Shown here piece after piece: positions 53,214 through 64,000 of a stretch of 64,000 bases of DNA. The DNA is from Prosopocoilus inquinatus (lineage: Eukaryota; Arthropoda; Insecta; Coleoptera; Lucanidae), in the NCBI GenBank assembly GCA_036172665.1, contig CM069875.1:23715806-23779805 (forward strand), read 5' to 3'. The translations under genes were made by a program, and so were the position numbers. The notes under the pieces were generated by a model that saw only the letters and a program-made list of their open reading frames with translations, had not been told where the DNA came from and did not search any database. Numbering within the stretch: position 1 is the first letter of the stretch; each line of letters begins with the position of its first letter.

Positions 53214-54967
53214 CACGGTGGCCAGAAAAATGCGGACAAACACCAGGTAGAACGATTCTTTGTTCAATTCTGAGGCGATAATCTTAATCCAAAAAAGTTA
53301 TGCGGTCCTTCCTTAAGGCGCACGAGACCATCAAACCTTAAGATGTACGGCTAAAATTTAGCAAAATTCATCAAATTTATCTATGTAAAATCATTGTGGT
53401 GAAATTTAGAAATGGAATTATCTCAAATGCATTGATGTAACTAATCGATTAATACCAATGGTTTACATTTTTAACATTTCTTCATTGGCTTTTTTGAAAT
53501 TAAAGTACATATGGCAACGTGGTACTGTAAGGCTGCTTGTTTAAAAGTAGTAAGTAGTTGTCAATTTTTGACGTTTCTCATGTGACATTTGGCTCTTGAA
53601 ATAAGATAAACACTTTGTGCTGTTCTTAGTACCGAACAATATTTACCCTTGGAGAATACGCCGACATGTATATGGTATTCGGATTTTGCAATGGAAATGC
53701 AAACTTGGCAAAAGAAGAATATCAAATACGGTATCCTCAACGGCGACATCCATCCACCAACACGTTCCGTAAAATGGATCAGCGACTTAGAGAAACTGGC
53801 TCCTTTATACCGAATTATCGTAACAGCGGTAGACCTAGAGGGCGTCGAACAGTTCAATTAGAAGAGCAAATATTGGATGCTGTTTACGAAGATCCGACGT
53901 CCAGCACAAGACAAATAGCTCGGGAACTAAACATTCCTAGCAAAACAACAGTGCACTCAGTACTATCTCAAAATTTGTTGCATCCGTTTCATGCAAGGAA
54001 AGTGCAGCCTTTGTATGTGAACGATAATGTGCACAGAAGAATGTTTTGTAACAATATTTTACAAAGGATTCAAGAAGAGCCGAACTTTTTATTGCATATT
54101 CTCTGGAGCGACGAATGCTTGTTTACGAGATGGCGTCTTTAATAGCCATAATTTTCATTTTTGGGCGGACGAAAATCCCAAGGCAGTAAGGGAAATTGGA
54201 CATCAGAGAAGATTTTCGGTAAATGTTTGGCTGGGGATTTTAAATCTCCGAGTTGTTGGACCAATATTTCTTCCAAATCGTCTAAATGGAATTGAGTACG
54301 TTAACGTTTTAGAAGAAGTACTGGATAATATTCCACTGAATTTGAGACCCAACATGTTGTACATGCATGACGGAGCCCCTGCTCACAATGCCAGAATTTC
54401 TAGGGATTGGTTAAACGAACACTTTCCGAATCGGTGGATAGGGCGTAGCGGTCCAATAGCATGGCCGGCAAGATCTCCCGATATTAATCCTCTGGACTTT
54501 TTCGTTTGGGGGTTTTTAAAGGAAAAGGTCTATGCAACGCCTCCAGTGAACGAAGAGGATGTAATTAATAAAATTACGGCGGCAGTTCGATTAATCACCC
54601 CGGATATGTTGGAGCGCGTTTTGAATTCGCTTCCTCGAAGATTGGAATTATGTCTGGAAACTGATGGCTACCAATTTGAACAGTTCTTATAATTTTTTCA
54701 TATTATCTTTAAATTTGAATACAATTGGTATCCATGTTAACATAAAATTCTTGCTAATTTGCGTATTTACCTGATTTATAGTAAATAATAAAATGATTAC
54801 TACCACAGTACTTGTCTGATTAGGTGTTGCCAAATTTACAATTCTTTTAAGCTGCTCGTGTGACTTAAGAAAGCACTGTACTACTTTTTTCAATTAAGAT
54901 TGTCAACTCAGAATTAAACAAAGATTTGGCCTGCGTGGCGTTTGTCCGCATTTTTCTGGCCACCGTG
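53214..54967 (+). mobile_element. Mariner-like element, DD41D type, 1754 bp
   Basis: Inverted termini CACGGTGGCCAGAAAAATGC / GCATTTTTCTGGCCACCGTG continue with GGACAAAC and a subterminal TCTTTGTTCAATTCTGAG / CTCAGAATTAAACAAAGA block, giving about 70 bp in all. TA lies at both ends (53212-53213 and 54968-54969), the expected mariner/Tc1 target. It carries one frameshifted transposase gene. It sits between the two transporter paralogues, right after the duplicated 3' end of transporter A. Confidence 0.93.
53666..54692 (+). pseudogene. Mariner-like transposase, DD41D, one frameshift
   Basis: Cut-and-paste transposase of the IS630-Tc1-mariner superfamily. Starts MYMVFGFCNGNANLAKEEYQ (DUF4817-like helix-turn-helix), followed by FRKMDQRLRETGSF, a GRPRGRR hook-like motif and SSTRQIARELNIPSKTTVHS (second helix-turn-helix). 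Catalytic residues: D of WSDECLFTR, D of MHDGAPAH, and D of SPDINPLDFFVWG, with 41 residues between the second and third as I count. The reading frame breaks between LFTR and DGVFNSHN (about 54128-54133), where one or two bases are off, so the copy is inactive as it stands. Otherwise complete (about 340 residues, to TAA 54690-54692). DD41D spacing recalls the rosa/Visitor group; that is an inference. Confidence 0.9.
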
Positions 54968-55085
54968 TATTTTATGTCTTCAAAAAAAAGGAAAAGCTGG
55001 ACAAATATGTATAGGTTGGCTGTGCCATTCACATATATCTGACATTTAATATTTAAATTTGTTAAAATTAAGTTGATTAATAAAT

Positions 55086-56888
55086 ATGCCTTGTGTCTGC
55101 GTTTGCAAACCATTACAGTGTCAATGTTGTTGTGGTAAGTGTAATGCAACTTATGGTAGACTTTCAATTAGTAAATGTCATTACAGGAACTTTGCCTATG
55201 CGTGTAGTGGTTGCTTTAATGTGTGCCTTAGGAGTGGTGGTATTATATGGACAAAGATGTTCCATGACCGTCGCAATTACTCGCATTGTAATAAAAGAAA
55301 TTAGAAGTAAATCAACGTCATGTCCTATCCCAAACTCAACCCGAGAAGAACCAAAAATAGAAGTAATCATTTCTCATGTTCGTTCACATGAGTTAAAAGA
55401 TACACCTCGTTGTTACAGGGTGATAAGGAGTACTGGACAGAGTTAGATCAAGAAATAATTCTGTCAACTTTTTTCGTCGGATACCTCCTTTCTCATATGC
55501 CAGGTGGATTATTAGCAGATCGATTTGGTGGCAAGTATGTCCTCGCGACTGGCCATTTGCTGTCGAGTATAATTACAGGAGTTATGCCATTTTGTGTGAA
55601 ACTTCCGGTTTTTACTGTTGCGATAATCAGAGCTGTTATCGGTTTAAGCCAGGTATGCTCACTAATTTTGAATTAAAAACTGAAAACTGCATTTTAATTT
55701 TAGGGAGTTATATATCCGAGTATTGCAGCATTAATTGCAAAATGGGTGCCATTCGAAGAACGTAGTATTTTAGGCGCACTCACATTTGCTTCTTACTCAT
55801 TGGGTATAGCTATTGGTAATTTACTTAGTGGAATGGTCATGAGTATAATGGCTTCTTGGCTAGCTGTATTTTATTTCTGGGCAATCTTGGGTGTGATTTG
55901 GAATATTTTCTTTTGGATGTACGTATTTTCATCACCAGCTACCCATCCAAATATAACTCAAAAAGAGAAAAGTTTCCTTGAAGAGAAAATGCCTCCAAGT
56001 GGGCACCTGAAAGTGCCTTGGAAGCGGCTATTTATAGATAAGGGTGTTCTTATAATAGTTATTTGTCAAATAGGCAACGATATGTCAATTTATTTGTTAG
56101 CAACAAATATTCCCAAGTATATAAGTGATGTCTTACATGCTGATATTACACTAAATGCTATTATGAGTTCAATACCTTTTATTGCAATGTGGCTGGGTAG
56201 CTTACTTTTTGGGAAAATGATTGATTACATTTTGGAGGTGAAGAAGTGGAGTCTCAAATGGGTACGACGAATTGGAGGTTTCATAGGTAATTCCAATACA
56301 ACAGAAGCATAGTATAATTATCACAAACGCGATCTTTCCTTAGGATTTGTGTTATCCACTACTTTTATACTCTTGATTGGTTATGTTGACTGTAGTTACA
56401 CATGGGTGGCAATTATGTTTACACTCTCCAATTTCTCAAGTGGTCCGCTTTTTGCAACCTTCAAAGTCAACCATATGGACATCACTGTCAATTTTAATGG
56501 TATGGTAATGGCTTACGTAAATGGGGTTGGTGCTTTAGGGGGCATCGTTCCACCTTATCTTATAGCATATATTGCTGAGGATAACACCATAGAGCAATGG
56601 AAAATTGTATTTTGGATATTATGGTCAGTTAATTTAGCTTGTGGATTGATTTATTTGTTTTTTGGCCAAGTCGAAAGAGCAGAGTGGGACGTACCACCAG
56701 AGGAATTAGAGCAATGGAAGAGAGAAAAAGATGAAAGAAGAGCAGAGATAGAGAAAAAGAAACGAGAAAAAGAAGAAAAACGAAAAAGAGAAAAAGATGA
56801 AAGAAGAGCAAAGATAGAGAAAAAGAAACAAGAAAAAGAAGAAAAACGAAAAAGGAAACAAGATGATCGAAAACAGGAAACTACATAA
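55086..56888 (+). CDS. SLC17-like major facilitator transporter B
   Basis: Tandem paralogue of transporter A, with the same predicted membrane role. Five exons by GT-AG sites: 55086-55134, 55187-55362, 55419-55652, 55704-56286, 56344-56888, in frame, 528 residues. Motifs: Cys-packed N-terminus MPCVCVCKPLQCQCCC; MRVVVALMCALGVVVLYGQR; STFFVGYLLSHMPGGLLADR; GVIYPSIAALIAKWVPFEER; SSPATHPNITQKE; PWKRLFIDKGVLIIVICQIG; NIPKYISDVL; KVNHMDITVNFNGMVMAYVN; QWKIVFW. The charged tail REKDERRAEIEKKKREKEEK repeats twice. The two paralogues share the intron positions around GVIYPxx and FIG|G. The gene B tail is Arg/Lys/Glu-rich where A is Lys/Gln-rich, so the tails expanded independently. Substrate unknown. 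Confidence 0.88.
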
Positions 56889-57536
56889 ACTGGAAATATG
56901 TAAATAATCGTTATCGTTTGTGATTTGTTAAAAACCCTTAAAAATATAAGTTTTAATAACTTGTACTTTCGACCATTTCCCATTCTCAATAGAAAAACAA
57001 AGAGTTATGTGGACAATGATGTGATGTTAAACAACTATGAAAAGAATTTTGGCTTGTGAATATTGACAAAATTGACAAATTTGCAAAGATGTACAAATTT
57101 ACTTTACTTTAAAAAAATTCCAGCAACTAGCAGCCTAGAAATTTTACTTTTGTAATACAAATTAAATATCAAGATTATATATTTGACGTTTAATGAAACA
57201 TATTTAAAAAGCAACATTTTATTCAACATTAGGATTACAAATAACAACTTACAGAAATACATTAAGAAAATGTGTTCTGATAATAAAAGTTTCATACAAC
57301 GTCACAGTTAGATCTAAGAATACACATTAGACGTACATACTTAATACCACAGCAAATATTCACGACACAAAATGCATAAGATTTATTTGATACTGAAGAG
57401 TTCACAGCAAGGTGACTAGGTTTTATAGCATCCACTACACCTAAATACCAGGTGCAAACGGGATGTGATAATAGCATCAACTGTTATGTTATTTTTAGCT
57501 TAACAAATAAAACTGACGTAAAAACTATAACGATGT
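56889..57536. other. Intergenic / 3' UTR of transporter B
   Basis: No gene seen. Two short minus-strand frames (57104-57480) have no recognisable content. Confidence 0.45.
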
Positions 57537-57543
57537 TTAAGCT

Positions 57544-57635
57544 TATATATATATATATATATATATATCTCAAATGTGTTCACAGTAATATATATATATA
57601 TATATATATATTACTGTGAACACATTTGAGATTCA
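57544..57635. repeat. (TA)n microsatellites embedded in a perfect hairpin
   Basis: A (TA)n run is followed by CTCAAATGTGTTCACAGTAA, a second (TA)n run of about 22 bases, then the exact reverse complement TTACTGTGAACACATTTGAG. The stem is 20 perfect pairs plus the self-complementary (TA)n tip, so it can extrude as a cruciform. Confidence 0.85.
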
Positions 57636-57965
57636 AAATGTATCAAATTGAAAAATAAAAACATGAGGAATGTGTTTGTGCAATACTACTGTGCAATAAA
57701 ACTCAAATGGTGTTTGTATGTAGCTACACTTTTATCTTTATTGAAAAAATATTCGCAAATCAACTGAAAAAGCATTTGATTAAAAGAAATTTTATACGGT
57801 GCGTTTGATAAACGCATTTAACACATAATGACATGCAAAAGTAAATGAGTAAACTTGTAAAAAGTAATCTACTAATTCCTTAAGTTTTCCATGAAAACAA
57901 TAATTCTTGCTAAAAGAAATTTATAATAATAATAACGACATAAAAAGTAAGACTTTAAACTTCAT

Positions 57966-60036
57966 CACTAGAGATCGGAATCACATATTTTGACGTCATC
58001 AATAAGATTTTTGGTTTGCATACCAAATTGTTTTTAAATGCGTTTTTATTTTATTATATAAGCCTTTATGGAATAAACCGGGCAAGAGGAGGGGAGATCA
58101 CAATTGATTTGCGGCAATTGTTAATAATGGGGTGTCACAGAGTTGATAACTCACCAAGTTTCAAATTTGGCGTCACAGAGTTGATAACTGACCAAGTTTC
58201 AAATTTCGATTTTTTCTTGTAGAAAAACAATAGCAAATTGTCAATAACAATAGCAAAGATTGAATAGAAAAATAACGTTTCGGTTTCTTGTTCAAATTAT
58301 GTTTTTTTTTTTCGAACATAATACGATCGTCTTTTTTTATCGATTATCGAGAATATCTCGCAGTAGTTGTGAATTGATCAACTTATTCTCTTTTCCTTTA
58401 TTTTCTATATTTTCTGAAATTGTTTCTTTTCTTCGGTAAATACCTATATACTTATCACGTTCGCCATTTGCTTATTTTGCTTTTCTTTTGTCATACAATT
58501 TACGATCATTTGTTTTCCTTTCTCTTCTTTTTCCTTAAAGTTAATTTTTTTTTTCAATTTGTATTCCGATTGCTTTTCCAAATGACGAAAATGTTTTTTT
58601 ATTTTGATTTTATTTATCATATACTGAGTGTCTCATAATAGAGACCGGCCAAGGTCAGGAATTCCCGTTTCTCCGTGTGCTTCTGTTTCCATAGGCGTCT
58701 GAATAAGGGTTTGTAATCTAATGATTTCGCGGGCGAAATGTTGGGAGAAATAAAACTTCGGTACGCAATGTCACTGCAACGTCCAGCACAAATATAACAT
58801 TATATCTGGATATTTTATTGGCATTTTAATGTGGTCTAAGAGTATATGAAATTCACTAATTTAAAAAGAAATATCAGTTACGCCAAATTTAACAAAACTT
58901 GACGTCACTGCCAAGAGTAACGCATGCATCTTGGACTTGCGCAGTCAGATTTTCATCATCCATCTGTCGCACTCGTCCACACAATTATTTGTGCACTTTG
59001 CTGCTGCGTGAAATTCAACTGTTAGTTGATTTACTTTTAGTATCAATTTACAATTTTTTTCAACGATAAATTGAAGCGTACTCGCGTACTAACGCATTCG
59101 AATTGCTCACTTCGCTTAATTCTTGTAGTGGCATGGATAACTTAGGGTCGACCGATATTTGCTCATGACATAGAAGATTGAAAGGGCAGCTCTTTTCTTA
59201 ATTTGATTTTGACCAAAATCCAATAATAAGAAAGTTATAGCAGTTTAAGTTTCTTAATTTCTATATCTTTTTAATTAATAAAACTTATTTCACGAACTGC
59301 AACTTGATTATTAAATAAACTCTAAATTTATGAAAACCACCATTCATAAAATGTCTACGTCGACCTGTTTTCTAGTTTTGTTTTAATTAATCAGTGCTTC
59401 TCAACTTTATGGAAAGCCTTATTTGGGTGTTAAAAGAGAGAATGAAATAGCCTTAACTTAATATTTTTAAATAGTTGTTTCATGTAAAGCAGTGTTTTAT
59501 TAACTCTTAAAAACCTGAAATTTGAATTTAAAGCTTAAATATCACTACAGGTGGTAACTTTTGCTTGTTAATTAATTTCACTTTAAACTCTTGCATCCTT
59601 TTATTTACTGATTTTTACCACACGTTTATTAAGAAAACTGGGCTAACTGCCCATTTAATCCCCTCTGTATGTTGTGAGACACCCAATATTTTGAAACCTA
59701 AATAATCAAAAACATTCTGAACCCTGGAAAACATTTCGATAGTCTTTTATTTTTCTTGCCTCCTTTAAAAAAATTTGAATTACTATTATGTCTTGCATAC
59801 GTAATGTTAACTATTCTTTAAACCAAACTTTAATTCTGCAGTACTTTGTAGAGAAAAGAAATTTTATCTTGGTTCAAATTCCACCCCAAGCGCACATAAT
59901 AATTCTGAAGATCAAATTATACATATACCAACTATTACAGGATAATTGTACGGTTGGCAACATTGCTGCGGAGCTGCAGTATAACAACCACCGCCCAACG
60001 ATGATGTCAAAATATATGATTCCGATTTCTATTCAT
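57966..60036. mobile_element. Composite TIR element (GAGATCGGAATCACATATTT family)
   Basis: Opens TAGAGATCGGAATCACATAT and closes with ATGATTCCGATTTCTA, the inverted copy. The subterminal right side (59940-60000) matches 37160-37262. Inside, 58622-59697 contains the separate family described next. 58129-58205 contains a direct repeat (GTCACAGAGTTGATAACTCA / GTCACAGAGTTGATAACTGA, each followed by CCAAGTTTCAAATTT). No transposase frame. Confidence 0.55.
59160..59697. mobile_element. TIR element, copy 2 of the 2116-3434 family
   Basis: 59195-59400 (TTTGATTTTGACCAAAATCC, AATAATAAGAAAGTTATAGC, ACCACCATTCATAAAATGTC) and 59545-59697 (GTAACTTTTGCTTGTTAATT, TTCACTTTAAACTCTTG, GTGAGACACCCA) match copy 1. 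The left terminus is eroded; GAGTGTCTCATAATAGAGAC at 58626 could be a displaced terminus. Confidence 0.6.
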
Positions 60037-60780
60037 CACAGAATGAAGAATTAACTTATTACAGCAACTATTATGACGACAGTAAATTATGAAGGATCTC
60101 GTCCTTTATTATAAATGAAAATTTCTTAAAAAAAGAATAGGGAATTTATGATTCTTAAAAACAGTATAAAGAAAAAACAAAATTTCCACGTCATCAGAGA
60201 ACAAAAAAACAAAATTGCTATTACTGAGTGCAAATATATAAAATGTTTTCAAAAACTGAACAAATAATACTTGGAACATTTCAAGTTCAAGCAGTAAGAA
60301 ATGCACTGCATATACAGTGCCAATCATAAAATACATTAGACGGAAATGTACAATATTTCTAAAAACCAAAAGTATGGGGTTTGTTCAATTGAAACCCATC
60401 TTTGGTTAGTATTCAGAAATATATTCACAAATCATTAGCACCACAATTCAGGCACATACCCAGTGGCATAGCTATAGAGGTTGCAGTGATTTCAAAGCAA
60501 TCCCTGCAACCCAGTTCCTGAGACCTAAAGTAAGAAACCAAAATTGTTATAAGCAAGCATAATTACAAACTGTTTCATATTTTCTTGATTTCTAAAAAAC
60601 ATCACAGACGCGGAAAAGTGAAAACTTATCTCCAAGATTTCTGATAAGCGCATATTTTCGAATGCAGAAAAACGTGTACGTCTGAAATAAAGAAAGAAAA
60701 TGAAAAACCGGTAGGATTTAAATTAAAATTCAAAGAAACTGAAAAAGAAAGAAGTCGAGGAATACGTTTCAAGCGGTAAT
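60037..60780. other. Intergenic, no gene seen
   Basis: A-rich. A minus-strand frame (60109-60369) is not recognisable. Confidence 0.45.
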
Positions 60781-61760
60781 TTCCAACGTGGCGCCATCTG
60801 GTAACCCGCGCCTGTAATTCGCCGGGAAAAGATTTAAAAAAAAACAGAAAACACTAGACTTATGAACGTTCAAAAACAACCTTCCCAAAAAGCAACTTCT
60901 AATAAATTAATATAATTTAAAGGCAAAGCGGAAGAATTTATTGCCATTTGTGGCGCCGTCTGTTACCCTGGATCTTAACTTCGTTTTCTTTATTTGTGGA
61001 GGAAACAATTAACTTCGTTTTCTTTATTTGTGGAGGAAACAATTGTTGAATGAAAAATGATAAGAAAAATTCAAGAAATTACATTATAAAAAAATATATA
61101 ATTTCGAAAAATTATGTTTGAACAGAAATGGGAAGTTTCAAATAAAAGTAGCGACATCTGTTAATCTGTACACGGTCATAATTAATTTTGTTCCGTTTAA
61201 TTTCCGGGAAATAGTTTTTTAAAACAGTTGAAAGCAAATTTCTTCTTCGAGAAAGTGTTTGACGCCATCACATTCCCTTTCCGAGATTATTGTGTAACAA
61301 AGATGACAAATACAAATGTTGCAAGAGCAACAAGGAAATCAACATTTTTAGGGAATTCTGTTTACTACGATGGTAGTAGTTTACTGCTGAATGTCTACTC
61401 AAACACGTGTGTGTATGTTATTCTCCGCAGCCATAGTAAAATGCCATTTGTGAAACGTCACTTTGATTAACAAGCCTTCGATTGTGTTTTTTTTATCCCT
61501 AGACGAAATTATTGTGCGACAAGGATAGATAGAAAAAATCACTAATGTCGCTACCTGAACACGAAGTGTGACGATTTAGAACCTTAATTTATTAGCACTT
61601 GTAGCCTCATCTATTACCATCGGTCTTAACTCAAAATATTCAAGAAATAACGTAACGAAAAACAATTTCGAATAAAGTTGCATGAACGGGAATATTAGAA
61701 CGCAAGAAGTAACAGCTGAAAACGAATTTCTTCAAGAAAAAAGTGCCTGAGGAACAACTG
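60780..61760. repeat. Diverged tandem repeat array with CGCCATCTGTTA motif
   Basis: Repeated blocks: GGCGCCATCTGGTAACCC (60789), GGCGCCGTCTGTTACCC (60953), AGCGACATCTGTTAATC (61149) and AGCCTCATCTATTACCATC (61602). Each is followed by a TAATT/CTTAACTT-like phrase; the unit of 61150-61270 (AAATTTCTTCTTCGAGAAAG) reappears at 61720-61750 (GAATTTCTTCAAGAAAAAAG). A recent 35-bp tandem duplication, TTAACTTCGTTTTCTTTATT..., lies at about 60976-61043. Unit length is irregular (about 160-450 bp). Confidence 0.55.
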
Positions 61761-62405
61761 AAGTGCACCCCGCTTAACGCTAGTTTTCAGGAACTTTTCT
61801 AACCTAAAATGATTAACAACTCCTGTCACTTTTTAGAAACAGGATAATCTAGGGTCTCTGTATGTAATTGACATTTAACATGTCGAACAGTGTTCGGCAG
61901 TGCAAAATCCGCCATTTTGGCAAGCACCGAATCGTTTACGACATAGCAATATTACGTTTTATTCTTTCTAACCCACGGGAAAATCATATCAAATTAGGTC
62001 AGCCAACTATAAAGTCTGACATTACTAACGAAATGACGTTGTACTGCCGAACCCTGTCCGACATGGTAAATGACAATCACATCTAGGGACCCTAGGATAA
62101 TCCAGAAGTAAAGAAGCCATTTAGTTTTTCAAAGTTTTAACTAAACTGTTAAATTTTGATGACTGAAATTTTACAACCCAGAGGCTTGACTGCTAGCTAC
62201 GCCAGTGCACATACCCCATTGTTTCATCAATCAATGTATACCCTGATCATGGAATTCATGTGGTTGCTAATTGTAGAATTCTTTCTCAGCGTTTTATACT
62301 TCTGCGTCCAACTCAAAACTTTTAAACCTGTACAATGAAAGTCTGAACAAGCTTCATCGAGTACGAAAACGAAATTGATAGTAGAAAAATATAGTAAAGG
62401 AAGAA
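61761..62405. other. Intergenic, no gene seen
   Basis: A few short frames. Possibly remnants of the mariner relic's upstream part, but no transposase motif is readable before 62406. Confidence 0.4.
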
Positions 62406-62595
62406 ATGGAGCATCCACCCTACAGCCCAAATTTATCGCCTAGCGACTTCCATGTCCTTGTGTCACTGGAAGAAACGTTATTAGGCAGGTAAGCGTTTTA
62501 GGTCAGATGTAGTACGAAATGCTGTAAAAGAATTATTCAATCAGGGGCCGCAAGGATTCAATGAGCAGGATATACATCAGTTGGTAAAAAAATAA
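62406..62595 (+). pseudogene. Mariner transposase, C-terminal relic
   Basis: Reads MEHPPYSPNLSPSDFHVLVS, then LEETLLGR, and after a one-frame jump KRFRSDVVRNAVKELFNQGP, FNEQDIHQLVKK and a stop. This is the mariner C-terminus (HPPYSPDL-P-D...F...L...). The third catalytic D (PSD) is present and the N-terminal two thirds are absent. It is a different lineage from the element at 53214. Confidence 0.8.
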
Positions 62596-63307
62596 AGTAT
62601 GTGTCTTAATTGTGGTGACAATTATTTGTAAACAAATTTCCGAAACATTTGTTTGTATTCCAAATTTGGGTTTCAATCAAATCGTATATGAATTCACGTC
62701 TTGTACAGCATATTGATCTACAAAAGAGTATCTTTATTGTTTTATTTTATTAAACCAAAAATAACCAAAAACAAACTTTATTTACTTATTAAAAAGCCTA
62801 ATATAACAAAAACGTATTATTGAGAACTAATGTCTCGTTTATACAGCTTATAGCATTTAAACTTTAAACTGTCCATATTTTAATCAAAATTTCCGCCAAA
62901 ATAATACATATTACTTAAATATCTAAGTAAATTATACTATATCTATACATTTTTTATAAGAATTTGATAAACACATAAATGTTTCCACTGTCATAAAATT
63001 TTGATCAAAATATTGACAATAGGATATTACAAATATTTTGTAAAATATTTAAAGTTTAATAGTTTTCGAATCACTGCAATTTTTCGTGTACAAACTTTAT
63101 GAACGACACTGTATATTTAGCAACAGCAACAATATTGTTTTCATTATTGTAATATTATTTGAATTTCAAATAATATTATGAAGTTTGAACTAAGATTTTA
63201 ATCAAAAACAATCATCGAATTTTAATTAAATGTAGACTTCTTTCCAAAATAATACAAAAATAAATAAACCTTCTGCATTTTCTGTACCAGAAAGAAAAAT
63301 GTAATAT
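62596..63307. other. Intergenic, no gene seen
   Basis: AT-rich downstream flank of the NOC4 gene. No repeat boundary recognised except AATATTATTTGAATTTCAAATAATATT-like symmetry near 63150-63177. Confidence 0.45.
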
Positions 63308-64000
63308 TTAAAAGTTCCAGTACTGCGAAACTCTTTCTCCTTTATTTAACGCAAAGCCATTTGGCCGGTCAAATGCGAGGACTATCAGCTTGCTGTTCTT
63401 TTTTACTTCCTTATCAAAAATATTATCACCTGTACTGTTGAGCACCTTACTTAGATCCCATTCAACTGATGGTAAGGGATTGTTTATGAACCTAGCTGCA
63501 GTTGCTACACTTGGCAAGGCGTGATGTTGCAAAGTTTGAATTTCCCACAGAGAACTCTCGATGGCATTTGATTTTAATGGATCGCTCTCCTCCATTATAT
63601 AAGGATCAGTAGTTGTACTACCCCCAGTGGAATGATTTAATAAACATTTTAATCCTGGATGCCTAAAAATTTATATTTTATTAATTTAAAAGTTCACTAT
63701 GTTTAACGGATACGTACCGTAAAATTAAATTTCCAATGAACATACAAATAATAATAATATCTTCTGATGGTGCTACTAAAGCTAATCTTGCTAATCTCTT
63801 GACGAAAGCAGCGACAAGATTTTCTGGTAAATGTGTTGAACTCAAGAACAAATCTGATAAGTAGAACAATCTCGCCTTAAACTTCGTGTGAAAAATTTCT
63901 GGCTCGAACATTGAATAAAGCTTTGCGAATATATTAGGATAATCTAAGTTGTGAACCTGAATCATGGTAAAAATTCCCTGCAGTGCAAGTAAACTAACAG
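63308..64000 (-). CDS. NOC4: NOC4 nucleolar complex protein (3' exons; continues past window end)
   Basis: Ribosome biogenesis factor of the CBF/Noc/Mak21 family. With Nop14 it acts in nucleolar 40S subunit maturation (known for yeast Noc4p). Two exons are visible on the minus strand: the penultimate from beyond 64000 down to 63718 (donor CG|GTACGT), and the last 63662-63308, ending in TAA. The junction keeps frame: NLILR joins HPGLKCLLNHS. Diagnostic family text: SLLALQGIFTMIQVHNLDYP, NIFAKLYSMFEP, LFLSSTHLPENLVAAFVKRL, ARLALVAPSEDI, TDPYIMEESDPLKSNAIESS, LWEIQTLQHHALPSVATAAR. The coding frame runs through the window edge (V-S-L-L-A-L-Q-G), so the N-terminal part lies outside. Intron of 55 bp. 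Confidence 0.92.

Overview
The window is AT-rich eukaryotic DNA from an arthropod, most likely an insect. The evidence is short GT-AG introns (about 50-60 bp in the transporter genes), insect-type Winged eye, SLC17-like transporter and NOC4 genes, and a dense mix of mariner/Tc1, Penelope-like, RTE-like and foldback elements. A beetle would fit but I cannot prove it. There is no operon structure and no sign of prokaryotic sequence.

Layout. 1-29184 is almost entirely non-coding. It holds a foldback element and a Tc1 transposase stub (1-640), a dispersed terminal-inverted-repeat element (2116-3434), a large foldback element (7563-9501) carrying a nested miniature element, several small palindromic elements, two decayed copies of a repeat with hammerhead-ribozyme-like cores (about 15600-16010 and 18110-18232), a decayed non-LTR retrotransposon on the minus strand (about 18510-20630) and a 1.3-kb foldback element abutting it (20636-21972). 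29185-34472 holds six exons of a Winged eye / BAHCC1-TNRC18 type chromatin reader (plus strand, 5' exons not identified). Its second visible intron consists almost wholly of a Penelope-like element fragment. 36-50 kb is again repeat country: another ribozyme-repeat copy (37.6 kb), a G-poor degenerate tandem array (38.65-39.1 kb), a Penelope-like GIY-YIG remnant with a 112-bp tandem duplication (40.15-40.81 kb), a TATA-type promoter candidate with an upstream motif array (41.3-42.05 kb), nested foldback elements (42073-43687), a GC-richer candidate first exon (47.16 kb), a fourth ribozyme-repeat copy (47.6-47.9 kb) and a candidate solo LTR (50247-50558). 50881-56888 holds two tandem paralogous SLC17-like major facilitator genes, separated by a 1754-bp DD41D-type mariner-like element with a frameshifted transposase. 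57-63.3 kb is repeats and relics. 63308-64000 carries the last exons of a NOC4 (nucleolar complex 4) gene on the minus strand, running off the window end.

The genes do not form one pathway: a chromatin regulator, two membrane transporters and a ribosome-biogenesis factor. The most interesting pattern is the co-occurrence of (a) Penelope-like element fragments, one with a hammerhead-like motif in its inverted terminal repeat, and (b) at least four dispersed copies of a roughly 300-bp repeat whose copies each keep a different part of a type I hammerhead ribozyme (core, stem I, stem II, palindromic stem III). The two most complete copies are flanked by direct repeats 301 and 311 bp apart. This is the architecture expected of metazoan retrozymes, non-autonomous circular-RNA retroelements thought to borrow Penelope machinery.
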